Part shown: positions 21,779 to 35,400 of the stretch, one piece after another
How the letters are laid out: each line of letters starts with the position of its first letter
Numbering within the stretch: the first letter of the stretch is position 1
Assembly (NCBI GenBank): GCA_949987705.1
Contig: OX465281.1
Coordinates: 5,310,001 to 5,374,000 of the forward strand
DNA length: 64,000 nucleotides
Origin: Thereva unica
Lineage: Eukaryota; Arthropoda; Insecta; Diptera; Therevidae
Direction of reading: 5' to 3'
Program-made: the position numbers and the translations under genes
Notes under the pieces: model-generated
Told to the model about the DNA's origin: nothing
Database searches by the model: none
Seen by the model: only the letters and a program-made list of their open reading frames with translations

Positions 21779-24700
21779 CTACTTCTTTTTCTTTTTACTC
21801 TTATCGTTGGTCACAACTTCTGCCTTACGTTTTTGTAGATTCTTTTGCTGCCCCCCCGAATTTTGTACTACGCTTGGTGAGCTTTTAGCTGATTTCTTCT
21901 TCTTTTCTTGTCTTTCTTTCTCCTCTAATTCTTGATTTTCTCTTTCGATTAATGTGATCAAAGTGTTGCAACGACGCTGCAGTTCTAGAGCGGTGCGAGA
22001 TTTTAGGAACCAATCAAATCGAAATTGTGCGGATGTTCTGAAATTGTTGTTTAATATTTTATGTATTAATAATTCTGTTGTCTTATGGAAACTTTACCTT
22101 ATTGCTCCTTTTAATTCTTCATACACGTTTTCTTTGTCAAATCCTAGCTTATGAAGCATACAAACCAAAAATCGATCTTCGACTTCAGTGTAATTCTTGC
22201 CTTTATTGTTGCCATATTGCAGGCGAAGTTGATGGAATGGTGCACGATAACGAGACATCTGCAATTAATTTTGGATTATCTATGTAAATACATATATAAA
22301 ACTGGATGTATGTATGTGTGTTCCCTAATAACTTCTAAACCGTTTCATTCGATAACCACAAACATTTACATCAGTGTCGGTTTCATCACTGAAAAATCAC
22401 TCCTAGTAGACCTGCAGCGCACCCTAAAAGTTCTATAGGAGTGAAAAAGTGATGAAGTTGAGGTAACCGGTTGAAATCGTTTGCAATCGATAGAGAACAC
22501 AAAAATGCATCTTCAGTTGATTTTGGCTAATCAGAAACTGTGAAAAATGAAGAAACTGAGAATAATGATCCGAAGATATCGACGAGTTCTTTCTGCATGT
22601 GTGATGAAACACTCAATGTGAGTTCCGCAACAGCCATAGAAGAAGAAGGTCAGCGACTGATTTCACAAGCGTCAGCGAAGATTCTTCGATCCCAGTTGCT
22701 AAAGTAACCGACATTCACAATACTTCACAAGAGGATTTCGATGCAGTGGCTGCGACCAGAACTTCGGTCAATGACGACAGTACGAGTGAATACGAAACAT
22801 CCTTCTCAGAAGAGAACAAGGGATGTGCGCAGCGTCGAGGAATTGATTACAGTGAAACTTTTTCACCTGTCGTTCGACACAGTTCAATTCGGCACATGTT
22901 TGCTTTGGCTGTCGAACATAAATTGAAAATCGAAAAAATGGATGCGTAGACTGCATTTCTCCAAAGGCACTTGTCTGAAGATATCTTAAGTTTCCTGACG
23001 AGTTTAATGACGGAAATAGAGTGTCTCTAGTAATGAAAGCCATTTATGGGCTAAAACAAGCCATCCGTGAACCATTCAGTCTCAAGCCGTGAATTTACGG
23101 CTCGAATTCACCCCGTATCCAGTCGGACCTGAAAGCTAGGCGCGAACTAGGCGCGAAAACCGTTCACATTCGTATTCGCGCTTGTTCGCGGGTGTTCACG
23201 GTTTGAGTTTGGAGCCGCCTTAAGCCAAAAACATATTGGCCCGAAAGCGGAAAAGGCGGCTGCCTGTGAGAGAATTTCCCATACAATTAATTTCTCCGCG
23301 CCGCCTGCCCCTGATAATATAGAGTCCGTGTAAGGTTGTTCCAGTCACGAATCTGTTTGTGCATTTAAAGTTTTCGTTGAGGCCATGAACATTTTTGCAC
23401 TTGAATTAACAGCCTACTATGCTAAACTGTCGTCTTCGCCAGTGTATCTGTAGGCAGGGGCGGCTCTTTCATAGGTGCAAATGGTGCATTTGCACCGGGC
23501 GCAATTATACTGGACACTTTGAAAAAAAATTTAAAAAGTGTTCCCGTGCCTTCATTTTCATATATTAAAGAAACTGCCCAGAATGTTTGTGTCTTTTTCA
23601 TTTCAATGCCTGGTTTCGTCGTATATCCTTTCCTAGGCACGATGCCATAGTTCTTGATTTGCATGGAATTCAGTGACCACCGATTATTCCTTGAAATATG
23701 AAGGCTTGGAAAACGACATAGAGGCCTTTATTATGGTCTATAAATTTGCGGAGCCCAGGATTTTGCTTGTAACAGCTAGGGAAGTACCCCGAAATACATC
23801 CTAGAGCAGATGATGAGGTTGGTAGATGTGTGAAGAATGGTGGCAGCGGCGCCGAAGGCTATCACCAGAAGCTTAAGCAGTACGAAACTTAAAGAAGCAG
23901 GATTAGGGGGAGAGTTTTGTGAAGTTAAAGCGCAAGCAAACCCAGCATAAAAGCAAGCTCGCGAAGCAAATCCTGATTGGACACAGGCTTTCGTAGGTTT
24001 AAATGGTGCATTTGCATCGGGCGAAATTTCAGAATTTATAGCTTTGAAAAAGAATTGAAAGAGTGTTCCCGTGCCTACATTTTCTTAATTAAAAAAACTT
24101 CACAGAGTGTTTGTGTCTTTTTCCATTGCCCTTCACTGCTGTAAAAATTGAACAGATGATGGGGGCGCAATATGGCATGCTGCACCGGGCGCAAAAAAAC
24201 CAAGCGCCGGCCCTGTCTGTAGGGAATCATGAGGTCACCTGCATGCCACGGCCTGTCAGGCGGATGTCTGAAGTTCTCATCCCTCAGGCAAATCGAGTAG
24301 TGTCGCCTTCATCGGGCCGTGCCTGCCGACCTGGCCTGTCGGCGGCCTTCAAATAAACCCGGGTCTTTAGTGTAGAAATATGTTTTACTTAATTTCACCC
24401 AGTTTCCTACCAAATTTACACTGTTTCTTGAGGAAAAAAATTACGTAATATTTGGCGAGACCACCCTCTCCCCACGTGAGATTGAGTAAGATTCGGCTCG
24501 ACCTCCTCCCCCTCCTAAACACCCCACCTAATTTATGGACGACCCCGATTTAGGGACGACTTATTATACCTTTTGATCCAGGGCCTTTTTAATTGATAAT
24601 CTCCTTTGAATCTTGCCTTCTCCACGTTCTATTTGCGCCATTATTCGTTCAACATCTTGCAGCTCATGACATCGTTCCCAGAAAACAAGATTGTAAGCAA

Positions 24701-26736
24701 TCACTTCTTCCGGAGTTTTTCCTTCTACATCCGAAGCGATATTATCAATATCATCCCGACCGTATTTCTCATTTGCCTTAATAAACTGATTAAAATCTCT
24801 TTTGGTCCAACTTGTAAATCCTAAACAAAGAAAACAATAAGAAATATTACAAGCAAAGTATAATTAATCATGATTACCTTGAGTAAGAAGCTGTTCCTTT
24901 TCGTTACACTCTTCTTCAGTTAACGGTTCAGCCTCATCAATTTTCTTTTGTTCTTCACGTTGCGTCCTTGCAGCATCGGAACCAGCTTCTGCACTTCTTG
25001 GAACTTTGTAATTTAAAGTTTTTCGATAAAAATAAATCTCTTGATCGAGCAGCTCGAAAAGTCTTGGAGGAAAGAATTGAAAATCTTGAACTATAGGCTG
25101 CTTTGGTGGCCTGGGAGCTTTGGGTGCCTTTGGCTCTGATGTTCGCAAAGCTTCTCTGAAGTAGGCATCAACGGCATAATTGGCTTTCCGTTCACGTTTT
25201 GGTGGCTCAATCCAAAATCCAATATTCACATTGGCTTTTCTCTTTTCTCGGTAATCTTCCCCTTCGAATTGATATACGGAGGTTCCTTCACCATTGTCTA
25301 ATGTAAAATTGCGAAGGCTGCTCTCACCCAAAGCATCTAACTTGACTTTTTCTTCTGCTGTTTTTGTTTCGCCCCTTTCTAAGATAGCATCGATATCTTC
25401 ATCAGTAACTTCAGAATCTTTCGAGGAGAAAACATGATTTGCTCCGAAACGGATTATATTAAGCATTTCGTCCTTATTTAACTGTGCTGAACGGTTTTCT
25501 GATAAGCGTCCTTGTTGTATAACCAGCTTATCCAATCTCAATTTGATTTCTGCTCTTTCAACAATCTTCTCTTCAACAGTATTCTCAGTGATGAAGCGGA
25601 AAACTCTGACTTGTTTCTTTTGTCCAATACGATGAGCGCGATCCATGGCTTGTAGATCCATTTGAGGATTCCAATCTGAGTCGTAGATAATAACGACATC
25701 TGCTGTTGCCAAATTTATACCCAATCCACCAGCTCGGGTTGATAACATGAATATAAATTTAGGACTGTCTTCAGCATTGTACTCTTCAATTTGTCGGTTT
25801 CTCTCCTCATGAGCGGTTTGTCCATCTAACCTACAATATTGATATCCTCGCCATAAGCAGTAATCCTCAAGAATATCCATCATTCTGGTCATCTGAGAAA
25901 AGATTAATACTCTCGATCCTTGCTCCCTCAACTTAGGAAGGAGCTTATCTAAAATTGTCAGCTTCCCTGAATTGTACACTAAATGTTCATCGGTTGTGTA
26001 GGGTGGTCCGGGTTCAGCCCCATCAAATAAATAAGGGTGATTTGTGCATTTCCTCAGCTGCATAAGAATATTCTGCAGACGCATCTTCTCCACTTTTCCA
26101 GCGCCGTTAACAATATCAATATCCTTAAGCAGCACCTTCGTATACCACTCCCTTTGCATTTTCGACAAGCCCACAAATATCTTCACTTCCTTCTTTGGCT
26201 TCAATCGCTTCTCCACTTCCGCCTTTAATCTTCTCAACAAGAATGGCTTAAGTACTGCATGTAACCGTTCAATCAAAGCATTATCACCTAAACATGAATT
26301 GGTATTGAACCACGAATCAAAATCTTCAGCACTATTAAAGACATCTGGCAGCAAGAAGTTGAGCAAAGACCATAGTTCATGAAGATTATTCTGCAGTGGA
26401 GTTCCGGTAATAAGAAGACGATTTGCGGTTTTAAACTCCCTCAAAATTTCCGAGAGTTTTGATTTTTCATTCTTAATCCTGTGTGCTTCGTCGATGACCA
26501 GATAGCGCCAGTTGAATTTTTTGAAAACGGTTTTTTCTCTTATGCACATTTCATAGGAGGTTACACACACATCCCAGTGTCCAGGCATTAGTTCTTCACG
26601 AATAAAGGTGCTTCGTGCTTCTTTATCGCCAATTATGCAGACGGCACGCAAGGATGGGCACCATTTTTTAAATTCATTCATCCAATTCTGAAGGGTGGAC
26701 TTGGGGACTACTACCATGTGCGGTCCAGGGTTGTTC
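21779..26736 (-). CDS. ISWI-type ATPase, copy B: exons 4-7 only, no N-terminal exons
   Basis: Four exons, 26736-24878, 24820-24570, 22258-22098 and 22037-21779, match gene C exons 4-7 in order, phase and nearly in length (1859, 251, 161 and 259 nt). They encode helicase motifs Ia-VI ([27 protein letters not shown]), NegC, HAND, SANT, SLIDE and the lysine tail (NKxKKKKK type end), with no stop or frameshift. Nothing like exons 1-3 (start codon, AutoN, Walker A) occurs between here and the end of gene C. The first exon begins at an acceptor (ag at 26738-26737) needing a two-base partial codon, exactly what the gene C exon-3 donor at 37795 supplies. Copy B is therefore either an alternative body for gene C transcripts or a recent headless duplicate. 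Starting at its own first Met it would lack ATP binding. Confidence 0.85.
22745..23075 (+). mobile_element. Copia-type reverse transcriptase fragment
   Basis: Reads [23 protein letters not shown], then [10 protein letters not shown] followed by a stop in place of the usual residue, TAFLQ, PDEFNDG after a shift, and KAIYGLKQA. These are the start of a Ty1/Copia RT. It lies in intron 5 of ISWI copy B and is a dead fragment. Confidence 0.8.
23455..24215. mobile_element. Non-autonomous hAT element with an 8-bp target-site duplication
   Basis: Ends caggggcggctc (left) and gcgccggccctg (right) are imperfect terminal inverted repeats of the hAT type. They are flanked by perfect 8-bp direct repeats tctgtagg (23447-23454 and 24216-24223), the size typical of hAT. 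Internally a segment with gtgcatttgcaccgggcg and agtgttcccgtgcc is repeated near 23480-23560 and again near 24000-24085. No transposase is encoded. It lies in intron 5 of ISWI copy B. Confidence 0.9.
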
Positions 26737-27539
26737 CTGTTAGATAGGTATAAACAATACTTAAGTAATATGATTTTTTAATTGTTGGGAAGATTTTATG
26801 AATTTAATGTATATTTCGTATACTAAACGATTAGAAATGTTCAAAGAACTTTTTAAATTTAAAAAGCGAAGCTTTGAGGTATAAAAGTTGAGATTTTCAA
26901 AGCTATGGACTGCTTACAGAAATACTAACAGATTATTAACCATTATCATCGCTCTGTATGATTTCCTACAAAGACCAATGGCAGAAACAGGGCCAAAATG
27001 ACTTTAAAACGAACCTCACGCGCAGCTTTCACTGAAACTCACTCGTGATACTCAAACCACAACGAGGCCCTGACAGCATCTGTCTGATGTTGACAATATT
27101 CCGTTGAAGTAAGCCCATCCCACGGCAATTCGCATTTCATAAGCGGTAATTTCCCGCATCAGGAGTGCTTCAGATGTCTGTTTATTGCTAAGTCTAATCA
27201 AGAAAGATGCCAAGTAATATCCTCAATACTACTCCTAGAAGTAAAATTTTCTGGACTGTGGTAACTTCCATTAAGAAAAATTTCACTATATTCAGTTCTT
27301 TTTATACAAGGAGGAAGTTATAGCAAAAAAGAAGCCGAAGCCCAAGGCTGATTTACTAGAATTTATCTTTTCTCCTCGAATACTTCTTTACGCAACATTC
27401 TAGTAAGACCTGTCCCCGTACCTATGGTACTTAAGAAATATGCCTCATCTTTGATAAGTCTATCTGCAAACTTTTTCCCCTAGCATTATTCTTCGTAGTT
27501 GGCCAAGGAACTTGGAAACTAGCTCATGTTCAGCCCATA
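26737..27539. other. Spacer upstream of ISWI copy B; no exons 1-3 found
   Basis: I looked on the minus strand for the conserved exon-3 block ([19 protein letters not shown]) and the AutoN block and found neither here nor up to the gene C stop at 29437. No promoter-like segment matching those of genes A and C is visible. Confidence 0.6.
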
Positions 27540-28330
27540 ACAGTAGAAGTAGACTTCATCATTCCGTACAACTATCGCCCAATAAGCATTTCGGTTTCAG
27601 ACAAAAAGATCTACTGGCGATCTTCTTACGCGTGCCTAACAGAGTATCATAACCAAATCATCCATCGTTTTGGTACGTTTCATCGGGTTGCACTAGATAT
27701 CTTCAAGACTTTTGACAAAGTATGACACTTTATCCTACTCAATGGAAGTTATTGATATCTACCAAGAACTGGATTGAGAGATTTCTTTCTGACCACTCAA
27801 TCAAAATAATATTGGATGGCGCCGAATCTAAACCGGGTACAACCTCTACCAAGACTCAATTCTATCACACGCTCTTATCTTAAATTCCCAAACAACTTCC
27901 TCTCAATCCTATCCAACTAAATTCACAGCATCGTCGATAACGATCCTCTAAGTTTCTTCTGTGGCTTCGATAATGCAATCCAAGCACTTGTCTTCTTTAA
28001 CTCTAACGCATGTTGAGTTGAGGCTACAAAAGGGCCCGAAAACTCATTGGAACGATCCTTTGAACCACGGGAGGAATGTAGCAGTCTTGAAAAAGTTCTA
28101 TCGTTACAATCTGATCTTTTGTTTCATCAAAATAAACGCTCTCCTGCCAATTCAATCTTATATCGGCTGTCGGAGATTCGGTACCTTTCAACATTAACTC
28201 AGGTGTGCCTCAGGGATCGATCCTGGGCCCGAAACTTTTCAATATTTACTTTACTGACTTCTCTGGTGCCACGACACCACGATTAGGGTGTCACAAACTT
28301 TAGGCAATCTCTTGGAAAATTACTTGAGTG
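27540..28330 (+). mobile_element. Jockey/CR1-like RT relic
   Basis: Broken RT motifs in order: NYRPISI-like start near 27570, TGDLLTRV-like segment, ALDIFKTFDKV near 27690-27720, then SGVPQGSILGPKLFNIYFTDFS near 28200-28265. Many stops and shifts. It lies between ISWI genes B and C. Confidence 0.65.
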
Positions 28331-28498
28331 TAGTTCAAGATAATTCATTGTCAATTCTATTTTGCTACGAGATATCTAGTAAGCAAAGTAGCGATGACTA
28401 ATCACATGTTCTATGCTACGTAGGGCCGCCGACGACGACGAGAAACCAATGAATAAATATGGCCGTTAATCAAACGACTTGCCTAAAGAATGCCCTTT

Positions 28499-28996
28499 GG
28501 CGCACTTAATGAAAAATCATTGCTACCCGATTTCGATTGGAAAAAAGAGCCCGAAAAACATTTGAGAACTTCGGCGTGGGTATGGAGTGCTTTCCGTAAT
28601 GAAAGCTTGCATGCGCAAAATGCGCGATTTGGACCCGCACCCACTTGCGGAAAAATCATTTGCGCATGCATGCAAGTATGCTTTAATGAACTTGTTTCGC
28701 CATAGTTAAATATGGCGCTGATTAATTGTAATTTTTAATGTTCTTTTATTATATTTACCACACGCTATCAATATTCTCCTCATACATTTTATGTTGTCAA
28801 CCAATACTTTGACATTTGCATCGATGTCTCCTCTCTTTTGCTTTGAATGTTGTTCGCAGGGCTATCGAAAAATTTTCAAAGCTTACGTACATTAGCTTCG
28901 CATGTTTGCATTTATGAACTCTGTGCAAACGCATGTTTGCTTTAATGAAATCAATGCAAAAGCAAATATGCGCAAATTGCATTACTGAAAGCCCCC
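28499..28996. mobile_element. Palindromic non-autonomous element, possibly of the GGGC...TTTCA family
   Basis: The right end reads gcattactgaaagccccc, the same terminus as the fold-back at 9952-10070, followed by TTT (28997-28999). The proposed left end ggcgcacttaatgaaa follows TTT (28496-28498) and is only loosely complementary. Inverted blocks around taatgaaagcttgcatgcgcaaa occur at 28576-28691. The right end is well supported and the left end is tentative. Confidence 0.5.
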
Positions 28997-29164
28997 TTTC
29001 TTTCACAGATGACGAAGAATTAGTCGAGGCCCGAGCAAGCGCCGAAACCAATATCCAACGAAAACGAAGTGTAGAATAGAGAATAGATATACAAGCCGAA
29101 ATCGAATATCCCAAACAAAAGTTTTTAAAATAAATACAGAAAAAGTTCAGTTTCTACATTTTGT

Positions 29165-29170
29165 TTTATT
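29165..29170 (-). terminator. Poly(A) signal of ISWI gene C
   Basis: AATAAA on the minus strand, about 270 bp beyond the gene C stop codon. It is a candidate only. If copy B is expressed from the gene C promoter, this signal would have to be bypassed. Confidence 0.45.
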
Positions 29171-29436
29171 ACTTAGTACAGTCCATAGAGATAATATCAG
29201 CTCCTAATAAAATATTCCCCTAGTTTAAAGCAAGCAAAACAATATTTCTAGCTTAATAAATATATTTAATTAAAAATGACAAATTAACTGGACAATTTTA
29301 AGTTACTAAATACAATCTTATATAGAGAAACGTACAATCTTCACAAATAACATCAAAAATTAAAACGGGACGAGAAGAAAAAAGACGTGTATTTTAATTA
29401 ATTTCATCTTTCTGGCGCTCATCTCTCAACATTTTT

Positions 29437-32400
29437 CTACTTCTTTTTCTTCTTGTTCTTATCATTGGTCATGACTTCTGATTTTCGCTTTTGTGCGGTC
29501 TTAATTTGTCCAGAATTTTGCAGGACATTTGTGGCACCTTTAGCTGCCTTCTTTTTCTTTTCTTGTCTTTCTTTCTCTTCTAATTCTTGATTTTCTCTTT
29601 CGATTAATGTAATTAAGGTGTTACAGCGACGCTGCAACTCCAATGCTGTACGAGATTTTAAGAACCAATCAAAACGGAATTGAGATGAAGATCTGGAAAT
29701 TAATTTTTTGTTGGTTAATATTTTGTTATTTTATATATTGTTTGAATTATTACCTTATAGATGAACGTAGTTCTTCGTAGACGTTTTCTTTGTCAAATCC
29801 GAGCTTATGTAGCATACAAACTAAAAATCTGTCTTCGACTTCGGTGTAGTTCTTGCCTTTATTATTACCGTATTGAAGTCTTAGTTGATGGAATGGTGCT
29901 CGGTAGCGAGACATCTATAATAAATGGTATATTGTATTAGGCAAAATATAGCAATATGTTCAAATATAAGTGAATATTTATAAGAAACCGCCCAGAATTA
30001 ATGCAAATTGTGGACTATTTTGTGGCCTGGGAACCGTTACCAAGTTGGCGTAGGTTCCCGAAGACCCATTATCCCCAGTGCCCGAGGGTCCATCGATACT
30101 AACTGAGCAGGTTGATTCCACATTCGGCTCTAGGGTAGAGTTAGAGCCCAATGTATGAGAGAGGGCGGGTACGAACGAAATAGTAGAGGAGTTCGTAATG
30201 ATAACATCCGTACTGATGAATTTACGATTGCGTCTGCGTTTTCGATGCTTTCCATACGTTCTCGGGTGGTCCAGGAGCCGGCCTAGAGGCAGTCTTCCAC
30301 AGGTACATATGTATTTATTATAGCCGGGTCCGCGATATTTCCAACAGTAGAAGCAGCAGCCACGGTAGAAGCTGGAGGGTCATTTTGTCCTACCACACAC
30401 TGAGCGGCGCGGCAATATTTACTGTCTATCGAAAACATTAAATTTTGCAGATAGTGAACTCATGGCTGTGAAATTTTGAGTTATTGTGAGTGCTAGTGAC
30501 TCGATTTCGCAGTCGTCAGGTCCCATGTCCAGGGTGTAAATGGAGGAGGGTGGTCGACCTGCCAAAGTGACCAGAATCGGGAACCGAATAAACTAGGAAA
30601 AAAACCGCAAGGGTATACGAACTAACTATTTACGAAATAATGCTACTGATGCATCCGGGGCAGCCAAGGATGCTGGTGAGAAGTGGGTTACTGATAGAAG
30701 ACCCAAATTAGTCACACCGAAAATGGAAATTCAATTCGTCGCGTGCAATGTACGAACAGGACGGTCGAACAAGTCAGTCAAAAGGAAAGCATAGCAAGGG
30801 AATTATCGAAATACAAAATAGCCGTTCATGCGTTATCGGAACTACGACATCCCGGATCCGTATTAATCTTAATCATACTCGCGGGGGACTTCAATGCACA
30901 TTCAAGTGGAGATCGAACCGGCTGGGAAGGAACGATGGGCAAATTAGGACACGGAGAAATTAACGACAACGGCTTACGCCTCCTTTCATTCGCAGCGTCA
31001 AACAATTTGATCGTTGGCAACAGCATCTTTCGCCATCCACTCAAATACCAACTCACCTGGAGAAATCCATTCGGCAACTTCTCGCTGATGTTAGATGATG
31101 AAATGCGTGGTCGAGTGATATTACAGATGCGATTACAAAGACCGAAGAAAACGACGCCACCAAGAGCCAAGAAATGGCGTACCTATCGGACTCAGCAATC
31201 GGGCGAGAGTTTCAAATGGCAGGCTCGCGGCGTTCGCAATACCGGACGATATCGATGTAGAAGAAAGACAATTGTCGGAGTCTATTGTGAAGTGTGCAAT
31301 GGAGTTGTATCCACCTATCCGTAAATGGACGCAGCCGTGGATCTCTGACAGTTGACTGGACCTCGTCGATCAACGGAAACGAATGAAACACTTCGATTTC
31401 GAGCGAAAATCAATCAATCAAATTGCAGAAAGAAGTTCGACAGTGATTGAAATCGGAACGAGAAGCGAACTGGAATAACGTTGCGGCCGACATGGAAGAA
31501 GCGGCGTCGAGGCATGAGTACCGGACGCTGTACCAGACAATCTGGCGGTAATGCGGCAAAACAACATCAACAAAGGACAACGTCAAAAAATCGGACGGAA
31601 CTTTCGTGACCTCTTCACATGGGCGCCTGCAGCGGTGGATACAAATCTACATCCACGGTCTGCTGCAAGGTCCAGCACCGAACCGCCGGTTATCGAACAG
31701 TCGACGAATCAGTTTCTCGATCCGAACCGACAATTATCGAGATGAAGACGGCAATAAAATCGCTGAATATTGGAAAGCGCCGGGAATAGATCAACTAACC
31801 GCCGACAGTCGGGAATGCAAAAGATACCGCGATATAAGCCTCATTTCGATTGTCGGCACATTATTTAGGAAAATCATACAATCGAGGCTACAGAAACATC
31901 GAGGGCAAATGAGCTTGAAAGAACGAACTTGATTTGGACCACATCGAAGATGCATTGATCAAATATTCCCTCTCCGAAGGATCGAGAGCCAGTGTTCACC
32001 TCGATGGAACCCAAATCGAATAGGTTAAGATGAAATATTTGGGATCATTGGCTGAGGAGAAGAAACTGGCATAGACGACCGAAGTTCACAGCCGCATCGA
32101 CCAGGCAACAGAAACATTCGCCTCGCTTATTTTTTCAAAGGGAAGTATGTATGAAGTCGGCAAACAAATGTAGGAAAACAAAAGACACCAAGACTTACTT
32201 CGAAAGCAGAAATAAGTTAAATAAAGCTTTAAAAAACAAACCTTTTGATCCAAAGCTTTCTTAATAGACAATCTCCTCTGTATCTTAGCTTCTCCCCTTT
32301 CAATTTGCGCCATAATTCTTTCAATATCTTGAAGTTCATGACAACGTTCCCAGAAAACAGTACTATACTCAATTACTTCTTCAGGCGTTTTGCCTTCTAC

Positions 32401-35400
32401 ATCCTTAGCAATATTTTCAATATCATCCCGACCATATTTCTCATTTGCCTTAATAAACTGATTAAAATCCCTTTTGGTCCAACTTGTAAAACCTGAAAGA
32501 TAAGCAAAATAAATTTAATATTGTCTAAAAACGCATAACTCACAATTACCTTGTGTTAAAAGCAATTCCTTTTCATTAATCTCTTCTTCAGTCAAGGGCT
32601 CAGCATCATCAATTTTCTTTTGTTCTTCGCGCTGATTCTTAATAGCTTCCGATCCGCCAAGTTCAATATTTCTTGGCACTTTATAATTTAAAGTTTTTCG
32701 ATAGAAATAAATCTCTTGATCGAGCAGCTCAAAAAGTCTAGGTGGGAAGAATTGAAAATCTTGAACAATCGGCTGCTTTGGAGGTCTCGGTGCTTTCGGT
32801 GCTTTCGGCTCTGATGTACGCAATGCCTCACGGAAATATGCATCAACGGCATAATTGGCTTTCCGTTCACGTTTTGGTGGCTCAATCCAAGAACCAAGAC
32901 TGTTAGCTTTTCTTTTCTCTCGATAATCTTCTCCCTCGAATTGATATACTGAGGTTCCTTCACCACCATTATCCAGAGTAAAATTACGAAGTGTGCCTTC
33001 ACCCAATGCATCCAATTTGGCCTTTTCTTCGGCAGTTTTTGCTTCACCTCTTTCTAATATCGAATCAATATCCTCGTCAGTAATTTCAGAATCTTTCGAC
33101 GAGAAGACGTGATTTGCCCCGAAACGGATAATATTAAGCATTTCATCCTTGTTAAGTTGTGCTGAGCGATTTTCTACCAAACGTCCTTGCTGTATAACCA
33201 ACTTATCCAATCTCAATTTGATTTCTGCTCTTTCAACAATCTTCTCTTCAACAGTATTCTCAGTGATGAAGCGGAAAACTCTGACTTGTTTCTTTTGTCC
33301 AATACGATGAGCGCGATCCATGGCTTGTAGATCCATTTGAGGATTCCAATCTGAGTCGTAGATAATAACGACATCTGCTGTTGCCAAATTTATACCCAAT
33401 CCACCAGCGCGTGTTGATAACATGAATATAAATTTAGTACTGTTATCAGCATTATATTCTTGAATCTGCCGATTTCTGTCTTCATGAGGCGTTTGTCCAT
33501 CTAATCGGCAGTATTGATATCCACGCCATAAGCAGTAATCCTCAAGGATATCTAACATTCTTGTCATCTGCGAGAAGATCAAAACTCTGGATCCTTGTTC
33601 TTGAAGTTTTGGGAGAAGTTTATCCAAAATCGACATTTTTCCTGAACTGTATACTAAATGCTCATCGGTTGTGTAGGGTGGTCCGGGTTCAGCACCATCG
33701 AATAGATAGGGGTGATTTGTGCATTTCCTCAGCTGCATAAGAATATTCTGCAGACGCATCTTCTCCACTTTTCCAGCGCCGTTAACAATATCAATATCCT
33801 TAAGCAACACCTTCGTATACCACTCCCTTTGCATTTTCGATAAGCCAATGAAAATTTTCATTTCTTTCTTAGGTTTCAATCGCTTCTCTACTTCCGCCTT
33901 CAATCTTCTCAACAAGAACGGCTTAAGTACGGCATGTAACCGTTCAATCAAAGCATTATCACCTAAACATGAATTGGTATTGAACCACGAATCAAAATCC
34001 TCCGAACTATTAAATACGTCCGGTAATAAGAAATTCAACAAAGCCCACAATTCATGAAGATTATTCTGCAGTGGCGTTCCAGTTATAAGAAGTCGATTTG
34101 CGGTTTTAAACTCCCTCAAAATTTCCGAGAGTTTCGATTTTTCATTCTTAATCCTGTGTGCTTCGTCAATGACCAGATACCGCCAGTTGAACTTCTTAAA
34201 AACGCTCTTCTCTCTTATGCACATTTCGTATGATGTAACACATACGTCCCAGTTGCCAGGCATCAGAACCTCACGTATGAAAATTGTTCGTGTCTCTTGA
34301 TCACCGATTAGGCAAACCGCACGAAGCGATGGACACCACTTGGTGAATTCGTTCACCCAATTTTGTAGAGTCGATTTCGGCACAACTACCATATGCGGTC
34401 CAGGATTGTTTCTGTGATGAATTGGAAAGTGAAATGTTTTTGGATGGTAAGTAAAGCGCATTATTTAATATATATAGCACAGGAATTCTCCATATACAAT
34501 ATATAAAATGAAAATAAAAATCAATTCACTAACTACGAACAAAAATAAAGGAAAACACTTATAGAAATATCACTTTTTTAGATAGTTAACATGCAAAGTA
34601 GTTAAACAATTGTTGAATACGAAATATACTCGAACGTGATACAAGTTCTAGAAGAAAATGTACATTTATGGTAGACTACTAGTTAATCGCGACATTTCTA
34701 GACTTGATGATTCCGCACCAAGTTATTGCCCGCTGAAAACTGAGACTGCCATATTGCCACAATCTTACAGTCCAAGTTTTTACAGTACAAACTTCTAAAT
34801 ATTTATCTGATCCTCAAAAATGCAAGACACAACAAACAACGACAACGAGAATTCATCTTCAACGAAAGAGAGGTTTTTTATGTGAAATAATCAAGCTTAG
34901 GAATCATTCTTGGTACTACCAGTCAGCCATGTCATTCAGTTCATGATGCAATGTCTAGTGCATGAAGAATAGAGGAGAATAGGACAGGTTCCGGGGTGTG
35001 CATGAGTAGATATCGATGAACCTTATATTTGGAGGTGTTATTCGGTTATTCCATAGTTATTATTATTATTAAGGAATGAGGGGCAACCTGTATGGTGAAC
35101 ACTGCGGTAAAGTTAGGCCTATTGTGTAGGTACCTCACTAGCTGAACACGCTATCAGACTTCCAGGCAAAAGCAAGATCTTTAATTGAAGAAGGCCGGTC
35201 TTGAACTGGGCTCTCTGATAAACGTTCTTCTTCTAAGCTAGATCAGAGCAGGACATTCACAAAGAATATGTGTGGAAGTCGTCGTCTACTCCAATGTTCT
35301 TCTGGTCAGGCTGTGAAGTACGGCAAAACACCCTGCAACTGTTTTGGAAGAAAACTTCCACACTGAAAGTGCCTTGATCGCAGCTAAGCTGTCAGAAAAG

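Noticed and set aside
21779..26736. Calling ISWI copy B a plain pseudogene
   Set aside because: All four exons, splice sites and the stop are intact over about 840 codons, so decay is not visible. It is kept as a coding feature with missing 5' exons.
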